A stretch of DNA of 64,000 bases from Heligmosomoides polygyrus polygyrus (Eukaryota > Nematoda > Chromadorea > Rhabditida > Heligmosomidae): assembly GCA_947396885.1 (NCBI GenBank), contig OX377201.1, positions 64,702,983 through 64,766,982 on the forward strand, given 5' to 3'. Position 1 is the first letter of the stretch; each line of letters begins with the position of its first letter. Shown piece after piece: positions 1 to 10,799 of the stretch. Under the pieces are notes generated by a model. It searched no databases. It was not told where the DNA came from and saw only the letters and a program-made list of their open reading frames with translations. Position numbers and translations under genes: made by a program.

Positions 1-627
1 TCTTGTCCGCTATCGGCGCGACACCGAAGTTCTGCCGAATAGCATCATTCCTGATGCTGTCCATGCACGTGACTCCAGCCGTCCAGGGCAGCGTCTTCGT
101 CTCCATTACGCTGAGGCGCGTTTCAACTTCCTTGGTCGTTGGCCAACACTCAGCGCCGTACATGGCTACTGGCCGGACGATTGCTCTGTAGATCTTCGAC
201 TTAAAGCGCTCTGGTATCTTCTTGTCGCAGAGCACGCCAGTCAACGAGCGCCACTTGGACCAAGCTGCACTCACGCGTGAATTCACTTCGACCATCAGTT
301 TGCCGTCAAACGCGACTGCTGATCCCAGATACTTAAAAACCGAAGTGCGTGGGAGCTCGATGCCGTTAACCTTGATGGAGCTTGACTCAGTAACGTCCGT
401 CGTTAGGTATTCGGTCTTCTTCACGTTCAGTTTGAGTCCAAATCGCTCCAAGCGATTACACCAAGCTTGCAGCCTCGCTCTAGTTCACCTTCATCTTCGC
501 TAGCGAGCATCTCGTCATCGGCATAAAGCAACGTCCAGGGGACGGGCTTCTGAAGATGTCGTGTGATGGCATCCATGACGACAACAAAGGGGAGTGGGGA
601 AAGCGCAGAACCCTGGTGTACCCCGCA
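1..627 (-). pseudogene. LINE-B reverse transcriptase, C-terminal fragment
   Basis: Read on the minus strand this is the second half of a non-LTR retrotransposon reverse transcriptase. Motif B (GVHQGSALSP) is near 590-625 and the catalytic motif C (LLYADDEML) near 505-535, followed by a thumb/C-terminal region with WSKWRSLTGVLC and RPVAMYGAE. The Asp pair of YADD is kept. The same protein recurs at 51560-53900 and in pieces elsewhere, so it is a dispersed family, called LINE-B here. Clade is uncertain; it has an APE-type endonuclease in other copies. The fragment runs off the left edge and stops abruptly at about 627. Frameshifts break the frame after motif C. Dead copy, not a host gene. Confidence 0.85.
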
Positions 628-992
628 ACATTAATCTGCATGCTCCTTGGATAAGTGGCTGTTCCAACCCCACATTGTAAATGTTTTTCATGTTATAAAG
701 AAGTCGGTTGCAGTGAAACATAAGACTAATAAGGTCTGCATTACAATCTTGGTACTGCAGCTTGATGAAGACCATTAATGTTGTTCTACAGTATGCAAAG
801 ATCCAAACCACTTTAAGATATTAGCTTTTCCATCGGCTTGCCACGGCAAACTGTAGTGCAGGTCATTCAAAGAGTTGTGACATTCAAAAAGAGAATAGAA
901 ACAGAATATCTGGCGCATCCCTAAAAGCGAATGGTTTCTTATATGGAGAACTGGCACTATAAAACTCACAAAGCAACATTAATCTGCATGCT
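625..992. repeat. 20-bp direct repeat flanking a 328-bp insert
   Basis: The 20-mer beginning gcaacattaatc occurs at 625-644 and again at 973-992. The first copy lies exactly where LINE-B homology ends. The arrangement looks like a target-site duplication around a 328-bp insert (645-972), but the insert shows no recognisable protein, tail or terminal inverted repeat. Confidence 0.45.
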
Positions 993-1189
993 TTCAACAC
1001 TCGCGAAGGGAAAGTTAATTTACCAGGGAAGTCTCTCAGGCGTATGTCTGAACTGCGTAAACGAATACCACTGTGAGATACTCCACCCTTCAATTAGTAG
1101 GAAGGGATGTTCCATCTTTGCAAAGTCCTTGAACACAAGGAGCAATTGGTCCTCAAATTTTACTATGGGACCACGTTCACACGTGCTAC

Positions 1190-1524
1190 GACGATTCCAA
1201 TTTGGAAGAAGAAGGGCAGTCCTGCAGACTGCTCCAATTACCGTCCGATTCGCTTGCTTTCGCACAGCATGAAGGTCTTCGAGCGAGTTGTCGATGGACG
1301 AATTCGGGACATCGTCCAGCTTTCCAGCGGCTTCGTGGCTGGCTGTAGGACCATTGATGCTATACACACCGCCCGCCCTGGTGGAGAAGCATCGCGAGAA
1401 ACGGAAGCCGGTGCATAGCCCTTCTCGACTTGGAGAAGGCCTTCGACCGCGTACCGCGTGAGCTTATATGGTACGCCTTGCGACAACACAACGTACCTTA
1501 GGAACTCATGGAGTGAGTGCGGAT
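1190..1524 (+). pseudogene. LINE-B reverse transcriptase, finger/palm fragment
   Basis: Plus-strand translation gives TIPIWKKKGSPADCSNYRPI, then LLSHSMKVFERV and, after a frameshift near 1410, DLEKAFDRVPRELIWYAL, which carries the motif A Asp of the reverse transcriptase palm. The piece is cut by the assembly gap at 1525, so its 3' extent is unknown. It is the RT region immediately upstream of that seen in the first 627 bases, but on the opposite strand. At least one frameshift and a stop (P*ELME) show it is dead. Confidence 0.85.
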
Positions 1525-1724
1525 NNNNNNNNNNNNNNNNNNNNNNNNNNNNNNNNNNNNNNNNNNNNNNNNNNNNNNNNNNNNNNNNNNNNNNNNNNNN
1601 NNNNNNNNNNNNNNNNNNNNNNNNNNNNNNNNNNNNNNNNNNNNNNNNNNNNNNNNNNNNNNNNNNNNNNNNNNNNNNNNNNNNNNNNNNNNNNNNNNNN
1701 NNNNNNNNNNNNNNNNNNNNNNNN
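1525..1724. other. assembly gap (200 N)
   Basis: Exactly 200 undetermined bases, the same length as the gap at 27838, so probably a fixed-size placeholder rather than a measured distance. Confidence 0.99.
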
Positions 1725-1730
1725 CTATTT

Positions 1731-1810
1731 CACTTTTTACTAGCCTCATACAAATATAAATATATATAAATGTATAAATAAATAAATATATATGAAGCTA
1801 GTAAAAAGTG
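1731..1810. repeat. AT-rich hairpin, 20-bp arms
   Basis: cactttttactagc at 1731-1744 is the exact reverse complement of 1797-1810. Pairing extends to 20 bp with one mismatch, around a loop made almost only of A and T. It begins six bases after the assembly gap. Confidence 0.8.
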
Positions 1811-1872
1811 CATCCTATTGCATAAAGATTTCTTCAAATTCTACGAAAAAAGAATACCCTTGATGACGCAGG

Positions 1873-2158
1873 CTAGCTCTAGCAAGAAATTTCCTTTATG
1901 TCTGTGGTATTTTTTCGTCTGGTTTTCGAATTTACTATAACACTGTTCACCAATCCAAAATGAGCTCTACGAAAATAAGAAGAAATCGTGAAACTCAAAA
2001 CACAATCGAACCTCATGCAAATGTGCCGCACAATACTGTGGCAGGTGCTTCAAGAAGAAAATCAGAGTAGTCAATTGCTGAGAAGTCGCGAAACAGTGAC
2101 AGACAGTGGCGGATTCTATTTGGAGGAATAAGGAATGACAAAGGCAAGATGGACCAAC
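1873..2158 (+). repeat. dispersed repeat, copy 1 (partner 60338-60602)
   Basis: About 285 bp align by eye in the same orientation with 60338-60602; shared blocks include tcctttatgt, ttttttcgtct, cgaatttacta and ctatttggaggaat. The other copy is inside a hAT-like element, so this may be a remnant of the same family. No coding signal. Confidence 0.65.
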
Positions 2159-3055
2159 GAAAGCAGCCATCATCACGTGAGACTCACTTGAGCTCAACGC
2201 GGATGAGTGCTTTTGCTCCCCTGCTCGCCACTTCATGCGGGTTCGCAGGCTGAGAATGATGTTCAGAGAAATAAATCTTTTTTGGCTGTTACCTTTACGA
2301 TATGATGGAGACGGTTCCACAGAAACGTTAGTCAGCAAAGCAAAACAACAACCTCGTGAAGAGCTAAGGAGGTGACGAAAACATCAGCCGCACCTCGTGG
2401 AATTTACAACTTCTAGTGAGTTCTCGATGAGCGCTTCTGAAGAGAACAATTATTGCCTTGGGCACCTAGAGGAATGGAGCACCTCCCCTAACTTGCTGGC
2501 ATCTGTATATCGCCTGAAGAATCGAACAATTTGAACTGCTTAATAAGTCGATGTAGCACGTAGCATGGGAAGACTCTAGCAGAGTAAGCAGCCGCTGGAC
2601 TATGAATGCAATAGCAACAATCTATGCTCAGGAAAGGTGAGAAGTAGTGTTAAATCGTGTGCCTTTGACTATGGAGGAACACGTATAGGTGTACCCGGTG
2701 AGAACCCTTGAATTCGTTCAGAATCCACGCATGAACCCCTTGGCGCACTGACTCTACCTGCATCCTTCTCGTGTCGAACCAGAAAGCTCCACAAGAACCC
2801 TTCTAAGAAAGAGCGGAGCTCATTAGTAGAAACTTTTATGCTGTCCGGTAATTCTAGAGTTTTTATGCTTGCCTAAGATAGCTAATAGGGATAGCAGAGG
2901 GATCCTTCTTGCCTTCATTCAACAGCAGTCGTCAACTTGCAACCTAGCAAGAGTAAGTAAACTGAACTTTGATGTTAGCCAAAGACCGAGAAGTGTCTAG
3001 TTTAGTTTTACCCGAATGCGAAATGGTGCTAAGCACCTATTACTTACCTATTACT
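2159..3055. other. no gene seen
   Basis: Mixed-composition DNA with frequent stops in all frames. I find no splice-bounded exon, transposase motif or inverted repeat. Confidence 0.5.
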
Positions 3056-3059
3056 TCGA

Positions 3060-3252
3060 GTGCCCATGTGTTGGATTCCTGAAGGTGGTAGCAGAACCCG
3101 CGGTCGTCCGAGAAACACATGGAGGCGAACATTCGAAAAGGGCCTTCAACTACTAAACAGTTCCAGAGACGAAGGTGAAGAATTGGCACAAGGCAGACAT
3201 CAGTGGAGAAGTCTCGTCGCCCGACATGTCCAACAGCATGGGAGGAACTAAG
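3060..3252 (+). pseudogene. LINE C-terminal tail fragment
   Basis: The 63-codon open frame contains RTRGRPRNTWRRTFEKGLQ followed by EELAQGRHQWRSLVA. This RGRP..TWRR...LAQDR..WR pattern is the typical C-terminal tail of several animal non-LTR retrotransposon polyproteins. No reverse transcriptase core lies directly upstream. A weak stretch at about 3466-3530 (DLVPELGRGQRAAWRAFK) resembles the RTE thumb region but lies downstream, so the two are separate scraps or a rearranged copy. Confidence 0.65.
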
Positions 3253-4995
3253 TCTAAGTAAGCAAGCAATGGATCCCCTTGCAACTACAGTTAATTCCTG
3301 CAAAGACAAGAGTCTTCTTTACAAGAATTTGCTGAAGTTCCATGGTGTCAGAAAAGTTGATTAGGAAGCGATCCCTATGCCCTCTGGAAGAGATGCATCG
3401 GAGTGCATCAGCAACACACATCTGGAGCGGAAAGTCAGCATCCTCCACGCTGTCTTCTTTACATGATCTGGTTCCCGAACTAGGCAGGGGCCAGCGAGCA
3501 GCTTGGAGAGCTTTTAAGGGCGTACGACAGCGTCGAAGTAGGAGTAAAAAAGTCGAAGTAAATCCGGTTCCCGTGCCCAGTTTTTCGAATCCACTGCCCT
3601 TCACTCCCAAACATGTGCGGCCTCGTGTAAGCAAGGCGAGCACGCGACCACTGCTGTGTGAAGATGAGTCGAAGTGCCGAACACTTGTGAGATGGAACTT
3701 ACGGGAGCAAAAAGGATGTGCGGAGTCTCCGATTCCTCGTTCCGAATTCCGTTCTACGGCCTTTTCGTGTCCAACTGTTTTGCATTTCGTGCTCCGACTT
3801 TTTAGACTAGGAGGATCCCCGAGGAAGGTTATGGTTCACCAATAAATGAAGGCTGTGCTTTGTTCAATGGAATTTGTCTATTGTTTCCAAAAAAAAAGAA
3901 GAGAAGGAAGAAGAACACCACAGCATCCATGGGAATCTTGAAAATGTTTCAGGAACATTACTGAAGACAATACGGAATTCATGTGATCCTAGAAGAAACT
4001 TTCATTTATACTGTAACAAGTGCTGAGCTGAAGCTTAGTGAGTCAGCTCAAGAAGACAAGCTCAAAGCAGGCAAGTGCGAGGCACTCCATTAGGTGTGTC
4101 GCAGCACTTGCCATAATATTGAGGAACGACTGCATACTGCACAGTGTGTCTTTCTCATACGAGATGAGTAGAATCCTTAAGGATTGTAACAACCGAAAAG
4201 TAATGTTCGCAAAGGGCCTCCGATGGGATCCATGCTTGGTGTCGTCTTAGTCCTAACGAAAGGCTAAATCTGAGAGCAGCCTTCTGCCATCACCTGTATT
4301 CGAACGAGGAAATGCTAGTCCTGCTTTCACCTTCTTCAAGCAGCACGGTCGCACAATTATATTTAGCTGTGCCGTTCTATTGAGACCCAACTGTTTTGCC
4401 CTAGTTGTTCAAAGCCTTCCCGGTCTTAAGCTTTTTCGACAGCAGGTAATCTTTTCAAATACATGCCAGCAACGCCCTTCTTATTGTTAGATCCGTTCGT
4501 TGTCGGTTTCAAACCCGCTGTCTTCCTATAAGCCTCGATCTAGCCGCTCAACATTACTCTCCGGACTCCTTTCGTGGAAAGGCTCGGCAGCACTGAACTC
4601 TGTCGTTATGTTCTCGAATACGACTTGCGAGGTGTTGATGTGGATGTGAATCTGTCAGTGCTCATCGAACTTGGGTCGTGGCTTATCAGTTATGTGACAG
4701 TCGCCCATTATAAAAGAACAACCCTGTACTTGCACCAAAGCGCAATTATATAATGGTGGAGTGGGTAGTTGGTACTGTTCTCCACCGGGGGTGTACAAGA
4801 TGGAAAAAAGCGTACATGGGAGGAAAACTCCTGCCCTATTAGACGCAAGCGAGATGTAGTAGGCTTATATTGAAACGGTAACGCACGGAAGCTAAAGTTT
4901 ACGTAGAAATTGCGTCTTGTGTTGTACTTGAATTGATACTTATAAGGCCTTATAAGACAGGCGCGAGAGAGAAATTCAATTAGAATAAAGCAACT
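3253..4995. other. no intact gene; scattered element scraps
   Basis: Holds the weak RT-like stretch near 3466-3530. At 3712 a sequence (ggatgtgcgg followed by ccgattcctcgttccgaatt) resembles the left end of the hAT-like element at 8282. A 168-codon plus-strand frame at 3342-3845 spans these scraps and has no domain I recognise. The remainder is featureless to me. Confidence 0.45.
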
Positions 4996-4999
4996 TGCA

Positions 5000-6160
5000 G
5001 CTAACAACTTCTGCAAGGCAAACGGTAGAGAAAGGCATTATGTAATGTCTCCAAGCAAGCAGAATCTGTGCTAACTGATGATTGAGAGCGAAAACCTTTA
5101 AAATAGGGAAGAAAGCAGGGGCGAGAATCAGTCTTAGCAAGCTTTAAATAGGCTAATGACAGCGAATAAATCCGATGATGTTCTATGTCTAGAAAATAAG
5201 AGTTTAGTTCCAACACCTCTGGTTCGAGAGAACAACAATTCAAAAAACTGGGAAGAATCTATGGAGCCGAATTTATGGAGCAGTTTATATACCAAGCCCA
5301 GATCGGCGACCCTTCGAATATTTTCTAGAGTAGTTAGGCAAAGATACGCCTTTCGGAGCTTCGCATGAGGTATACGCGAACATAGTAACCCTCGTAACCT
5401 AATCAATATCTTTGACTTTTACTTTTCAACTTTTTAAAGAAGGACTTAGTGCATTCTTTGTGTGGTGAGAAAGTCGTGCTGTTGCACTGCAGAATTGGTC
5501 GGACATATGATTTGTGCGCCGCTACCAGTACACCCCTATTTCTAGTAGTTCACCCCTTTGTGAAAGGTGCGAGTAGCTTGTTTTATAATGAAGTGCGAAG
5601 TCCAACTTGTTCTTGTAGACAAACCCAAAATCCTTCACTTCCGTTGCTGTTGCAATGGGCTAGTTCTGAAAAGAGTACGCACTGAGAGTACGATTCACCT
5701 TAGACTTTGACGGTCACGTCCAAGTCTAGGGTTTTAGTATGAACATTTGCCATTCCTCACCCTAGCGGGTGAGCCGTTCCATTGCCGGCTGTATGTATGT
5801 GCTCCATGTTTTCGCCGTCTTCTATTTATATTTGCCTGTTTGTCTATATTTGTCTCCATATTTCCTTTTAGATTTCTAAATCATCCGCATACAGTTTACA
5901 GCACACATCGTTTGCTTTGAATAGTCATTGAGATCCGCCACGTAAATGTTAAATAATACAGGTGACAAAACACTGCATTGAGGTACTCCACTAATTAAAG
6001 GCTTAATTATCGAAAATGTACTATTAACACGTACTATGAATTTTTGCGATTCTTCCTTAATGATGGATAATGTGCTTGTTATATATAATTTCGAAAATTC
6101 TGCAAATGATGGGCGTAATGCTGATGGGCCTGAGATTTGTCGGTTCTGGTTCTGACGACG
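5000..6160 (-). pseudogene. degenerate jockey/CR1-like LINE
   Basis: Minus strand. Near 5940-6090 the translation gives SQKFIVRVNSTFS and SGVPQCSVLSPVLFNIYVADL, the motif B region of a jockey/CR1-type reverse transcriptase; the usual Gly of PQGS is Cys here. Motif C (KLYADDLEI) follows at about 5868-5893 in a different frame, so a frameshift separates them, and a stop follows at once. At 5134-5350 a C-terminal part is visible (VYKLLHKFG, FFELLFSRTRG), matching the VYKLLHG...FF...SRTRG pattern of these LINEs. The 500 bp between are shorter than expected, implying a deletion. Clearly dead and distinct from the RTE and LINE-B families. Confidence 0.75.
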
Positions 6161-6368
6161 GTTCTTTTTAAGCACTGGAGTGCATAGTAGAGGGATGTTT
6201 CCATAGCTGCTGCTTCCACAGTCCATTAGGAGGCTCAGCAAATATAAATGGTTGATTAAAATTGTACTTCGGTACCGGTCTTAATTTTAGCTTTAGTGTA
6301 AACGTGTTTTGTGAAGGTTTAGGCATAGGACGCCCTCAACACTAGTGACCGCATTCTGATGCACCCAC

Positions 6369-6501
6369 CGATTGCTAGATTAAGTATGAGTATATTTGTC
6401 GCCGTCCGAAGCCGCCGAAAGTACAGGATGACAAGGATCACCAGAGAATTCCCGTAGACGGAGCAGACACAGAGCACGTTGTAGAAACAGATGCAGAGGA
6501 C
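6369..6501 (-). CDS. rhodopsin-type GPCR exon (TM1-TM2)
   Basis: Minus-strand exon of 133 nt encoding about 44 residues: a hydrophobic TM1 (FYNVLCVCSVYGNSLVILV) with the GN signature, an intracellular loop YFRRLRTATN, then ILILNLAI, the start of TM2 before the usual Ala-Asp. It is bounded by a plausible acceptor (catttgcag ending at 6502) and a GT donor (ATCG/gtgggt at 6369/6368), leaving the reading frame in phase 1. The pattern matches class A receptors, including peptide receptors, which act in the plasma membrane. I found no neighbouring exon with TM3 or DRY in the window, so the gene is either spread over long introns or this is a broken copy. Receptor subtype cannot be decided. Confidence 0.6.
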
Positions 6502-7770
6502 CTGCAAATGGCTAGACACCACTCTGGACCACCTCCATACTGCTAGGACGAACCTTGAAGAGTGGAGTAAGTTGATAGACCTCTGGTATTTCGCTGTAGC
6601 CCTGCTCCTGCGAATCATTCATCCTGTAACGAAAAGCATGAGTCGCTCCATAGAAGGGGCGACGAGCGAGAGTTGAGAAAGCGAAATCTATAAACAAAAG
6701 CGGCAACTAGCGTAGTCGAAGGAAGAAGCACAACTAGTAGTTGAGATGTGGCAGGTTGCCCTTTCCACCTCGCGGAATTTGACACTGGCGACGCATTCAG
6801 GGGACGTTGGGCCTCCCTCTGTTGGCGATGGCTCACCGTGAATGAGTACTTAGGCGTGGGTGTGAAAGGAGCAGAGAAGAGGTGACGGAGGGACTTAGCC
6901 AGGAGTGCGCAGCAATGCCGTCCACTTTTTCTCTGTTTATAATCACAGACTCTGGACCGGGAGACCAGGAAAGCCATCTGAATTCGAATGTTCTAGAATT
7001 GTGCAAATGCTCACCTATAACAGTTTTAGGAATTACAAGAGAATAACTAACGAACTGGGACAACATTTGCTCATACCTGATTTGAGAATAAACGAAAAAT
7101 CTGAAATGAAAGTAACTGCGACCTCTGCAACATTTATCATTCCAGGGGAAAAGACATCGAAAATGTGAAGTCGGTCTTACGTCTTGAGTAAGAAACAAAA
7201 ATTTCCAAAGAAGTCAGCCACAAGATCTATATAGGTTGGATGAGCTTCTTCGATACGTAGCAACCTCGATGTCATTTAGAACGAGATAGAAGGGACGCTA
7301 CCTTTTTTCTCTATTCCTTTGATGCTCATTATACTGACATTAAGATTTGCACTTCAACAACGTCGGCTAAGCATATACTTCAAACAGAGCAACGGAGCAT
7401 CGAGTGCTTGGAACAAGTCCTCTGATAGAAAAGTCGAATCTTGCTTGTGAGGTTTCTCTTAAGCTCGCTTTAGGGTCTAAGGTGGAAATGGAACACATTC
7501 CTGGAACGCCTTATGCTGTTGTTAGAAAGTTGATTCGGCAAAAAAACGGTGTTCGTCGTCCAAACGACCAACATGAACCGTGAAAGACTAGATAAAGCGA
7601 GGTGGTGAGATGTAGCTCAGAACGGTTCGAGAAGAGATCGGCAGTGAAGGAGAAAGAAGGCGAAAATGAGTTGATGGGGCGGAGAAGGCGAATAGTATGA
7701 GTGCAACAGCTAGCCGACCTCAACAATGATCTGATTACTAAGAATTCGCCGCAGAATGGTAGTAACGGAT
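6502..7770. other. no gene seen
   Basis: If the GPCR exon is real, this is its upstream side and could be intron. Open frames of about 100-120 codons on the minus strand (6615-6977, 6833-7198) overlap each other in different frames and show no domain I recognise. Confidence 0.4.
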
Positions 7771-7771
7771 G

Positions 7772-7814
7772 TCGCCTACTCGTTGCGAAGACTGTCCACG
7801 CAACGAGTAGGCGA
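7772..7814. repeat. 16-bp perfect hairpin
   Basis: tcgcctactcgttgcg at 7772-7787 is exactly complementary to 7799-7814, with an 11-nt loop. It abuts the LINE-B tail fragment that starts near 7795. Confidence 0.8.
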
Positions 7815-7870
7815 GGACACCCGAATCAACGCTGGCTAGGTAGTTGCACGTGGACTTAAAGATAGCTGGT
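7795..7870 (+). pseudogene. LINE-B C-terminal tail scrap
   Basis: Translation across one frameshift gives RGHPNQRWL then LHVDLKIAGVH, matching the family tail RGRPKQRWLDTLHADLKIAGVH seen in better copies. About 25 codons survive. Confidence 0.6.
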
Positions 7871-7916
7871 GTGCATTATACATTCGAGCCGATCGAAAAT
7901 CTTCGGATAATTAGAT

Positions 7917-8120
7917 GATTCGGATAAGAGCGATTTTGCGGACCCCGGATTTTTGAATGATTCGGATAAGGGCGATTTTGCGGACCCCGATTTTTGAATG
8001 ATTCGGATAAGAGCGATTTTGCGGACCCCGATTTTTGAATGATTCGGATAACGACAATTTTGAGGACCCCGGATTTTTGGATGATTCGGATAATGGCAAT
8101 TTCGAGACCCCGGATTTCGG
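7917..8120 (+). repeat. 42-bp tandem array, type 1, copy A
   Basis: Five units start with gattcggata at 7917, 7959, 8000, 8041 and 8083 (spacing 42, 41, 41, 42). Each carries gattcggata, then a CGATTTTG-like block, then accccggattttt. The last unit runs into ttcggatatccga, a partial palindrome. A second array of the same type lies at 10173. Confidence 0.95.
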
Positions 8121-8281
8121 ATATCCGACTCATTAACGCAAGATGCAGTTTATCAGAATACTACCGTTCCTTAAAGGGGAATCCACCCTTTAACTGCAAC
8201 AACAACAACAGCAGTGCATGTATCGAAAGGCTCTCACTTCTCATAAAGGAAGGAAACATCAAAGAGCTGGATCATTCCAAA

Positions 8282-9355
8282 CAGGGATGTGCGAAATTTC
8301 CGTTTCCTTGTTCCGAATTTCGGTTCCCGGCCGTTTTTACTCCTTCCGTTCCGTGTTCCTCTCTCTTCTGGTCCCGAAGACGGAACCGAAATGGTGATTA
8401 ATCTCTCATTGATTGCTTTGCACTGCCTTCATTCACCTCTTGCATATAAACGAAAGGCTGAAGAGGGAGATTAACTATGCGTTTGTGATTGTGTTGCTTT
8501 CAAACCGGTGGTGCATCCTGCTTTCGAAACGGTAATTTCGAAACGGTATCCAAATTGAATTTTAGTCTTTGAAACGATGTACTATCGAGTAGAAAAGCTC
8601 CACAAAGGTTCCATGAGTGTTTGAGTAAAGAGTCAACTCCCTTATCCGTAGCATGCTTATCTTTTTCCCTAGTAATCTTAGGCCTGGCCTGGAGCACCAA
8701 ATCTAGATCGGTGTTCTATAAGCACTCTAAGGCTGCTAACAATGCGCTCCATAGGGGACATTGGACCTGTCCTAGTCGGAGGTGGGCGTGCGGAGTCTTG
8801 CCTCTCCAATCCCCTCCTCTGAGTTTGTTTCAGAGCTTCAGCTACTGCCAAATCATACTATGGTACCCATGCGAAGGTGTCGTGTCGTGGGTACTGAACG
8901 CAATTGTAACCTTAACTCTGCCCCTCCCTATTGGGATAGACCTGGGACATTCAATAAGACCGGTTAAGTGTTGAGTGGCGAAATCTCTGGCATATTACTC
9001 TTCAGCTGGGTTCATTGCGTTTAAAATACTTTCTTCCTATTTACAGAGAGATTTTGCACAAACTTCGACTTGTTACACTAATGATGTTTGAAAATTCATC
9101 ATAGTAATAATACGAATGCAAAGATTTTTTATTGTTATATCTTGCTGAAAGAGTCGCATGCTGCCTTGCCTTCTATCTAAACTCGTTAACGGCAACTCAA
9201 TTATTGCTACCATTATGGATATATGTATATTTATGAAAAATTGGACGAAGTAGTGAGTTTTGGGTCATTTCCGTTGCGATGTCCGCCCATTTTCGAGCTC
9301 TTCCGTTCCGTATTCCTTCTTCCGCTTTTCTCTAAAAAATGTCCTTACATCCCTG
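8282..9355 (+). mobile_element. hAT-like non-autonomous element, gttcc type
   Basis: The left end reads cagggatgtgcg and the right end ttacatccctg, giving short terminal inverted repeats of the CAGGG(A/G)TG type. It is flanked by attccaaa (8274-8281) and attccaag (9356-9363), an 8-bp target duplication with one mismatch; 8-bp duplications are characteristic of hAT transposons. Next to both ends are runs built on ttccgttcc/gttccg. The 1074-bp interior has no transposase-like frame, so mobilisation would need a partner. Confidence 0.7.
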
Positions 9356-9635
9356 ATTCCAAGATGAATTATTCTAAAATCCGGGCTTTCTAAAATGTCA
9401 TTATCAAATGACGCAAATTGGGTCGGGGGAGGGGGTTACCATGCATTCAGTGCTTTTCCTCCTTCATAAGGAGGCAAATGAATGTCGAATTACATCAGAA
9501 ATGGACTAACACACCTCATCAAATGGTAGACACACAAGTGTTGAATAACATTTTTAATTTCATGCATCACAAAGTGCGGAATGGGGCTGTTCTACATGGT
9601 AACCCCCCTCGAGCCAACTTGCGCCGATTACTATA

Positions 9636-9919
9636 AAGGGTAAAGGATAAAGGACGGCGTTACTCAATCCCTTTTAGGATGCGCCACGCATTGTACTTCT
9701 ACGGGATGTCGTGGAGGCGATTTGAATGCGTATTTGGCCATACAATGACTTACGGGGGCCAGCCGATGAACAAGTCAGCGCTTTATCCTCCCAGACAAGT
9801 CTGGTACCAATTTATCGACCCGCTAGGGGTGGAAGGCTTAGTTGGCCTGGTCAGAAAATCCGAACTAGGAACCCGGTATCGGGTGCAGGCGACAGTCGGC
9901 GACTGCGCCACACGCGCCC
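9636..9919 (-). mobile_element. tRNA-derived SINE, copy 1
   Basis: A 284-bp insert flanked by the perfect 13-bp direct repeat GCCGATTACTATA (9623-9635 and 9920-9932), as expected for LINE-mediated retroposition. On the minus strand its head looks tRNA-derived: an A-box-like TGGCGCAGTCGCC (plus 9898-9910) and a B-box-like CTAGTTCGGATT about 30 nt further in. The minus-strand 3' end is a pyrimidine-rich run (cctttatcctttaccctt). A second copy is at 48846-49137. No coding potential expected. Confidence 0.75.
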
Positions 9920-10055
9920 GCCGATTACTATATGTACAATGTGAAATAGCGAAGTGCAACAGAGGACGTGAGTAATCCACTCTTTCCCTCACTCCCCGTC
10001 CTTGCTGTCCTCCTCAACGCGACATGGTAATTGAAGGAAAAGATGCCAAGATCTA

Positions 10056-10086
10056 CGTAACGCTTAGCAGCGTGCTAAGCGTTACG
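10056..10086. repeat. 14-bp perfect hairpin, 3-nt loop
   Basis: cgtaacgcttagca at 10056-10069 pairs exactly with 10073-10086 around the loop gcg. A further partial copy (acgcttagcagcgtgagcg) follows immediately. Confidence 0.8.
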
Positions 10087-10172
10087 CTTAGCAGCGTGAG
10101 CGAGGAAATTCAGTGGGTATTCCGAACTTATCCGATTTTATCCGAATCATTCAGGGTTCGGAAAAATTGGAT

Positions 10173-10352
10173 GATTCGGATAATGGCAATTTTGCGGGCA
10201 CCGGATTTTTGGATGATTCGGATAAAGGCGATTTTGAGGACCTCGGATTTTTGGATGATTCGGATAAGGGCAATTTCGTGGTGGCCGGATAATTGGATGA
10301 TTCGGATCGGGATATCCGAATCGGATATCCGAAAATGATTCATTCGGATCCA
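10173..10352 (+). repeat. 42-bp tandem array, type 1, copy B
   Basis: Units start with gattcggat at 10173, 10215, 10257 and 10299, exactly 42 bp apart. They align with the array at 7917. The end runs into paired cggatatccga motifs, as in copy A. About 50 bp beyond is a degraded tRNA-like stretch (10345-10400) related to 48112-48185. Confidence 0.95.
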
Positions 10353-10799
10353 ATGTATGTTCGCCTTACACCACAGGCGCTGTCTCACCGCACGTAACAT
10401 CCGAAGTATAAGCATTAGAGGCGTCATGTCTGAGTCGGTAAATTTTCAACGACTTGTTTTTAACGCATTTACTACATTGCCGGGCGGTGCTGGCCAACGT
10501 GGCCTCTGACATTATCCCACTTGTTCTCCACATTGCGCAGACACCCAATTTACCAGTACCTCACATTAACTAGCTCATTATACAACCTACGGTCCACGAA
10601 GACACTTTCGTGTTGCAATCTTATTCAAACAACGGCACGAGTTATGAACATGCGCATGTGTTTGCTCACGGACGCCGTTTACAACGCTTTCAAGCGAAGC
10701 CAGTTGTCTGATTAACGTCGCCCACAGTGCAGGTAGCATACATTCTCTAAGGTTTCGATCTTGTATGGGAGTAATTGCGGATCCAATAACCCAATACAC

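Noticed and set aside
3342..3845. 168-codon plus-strand frame
   Set aside because: It crosses a weak RT-like scrap and a hAT-like end; no coherent domain, so treated as chance.
7876..10427. Long minus-strand frames rich in IIRIIQKSG-like repeats
   Set aside because: They are translations of the 42-bp arrays (14 codons per unit). The 41-bp units break the frame, so no repeat protein is implied.
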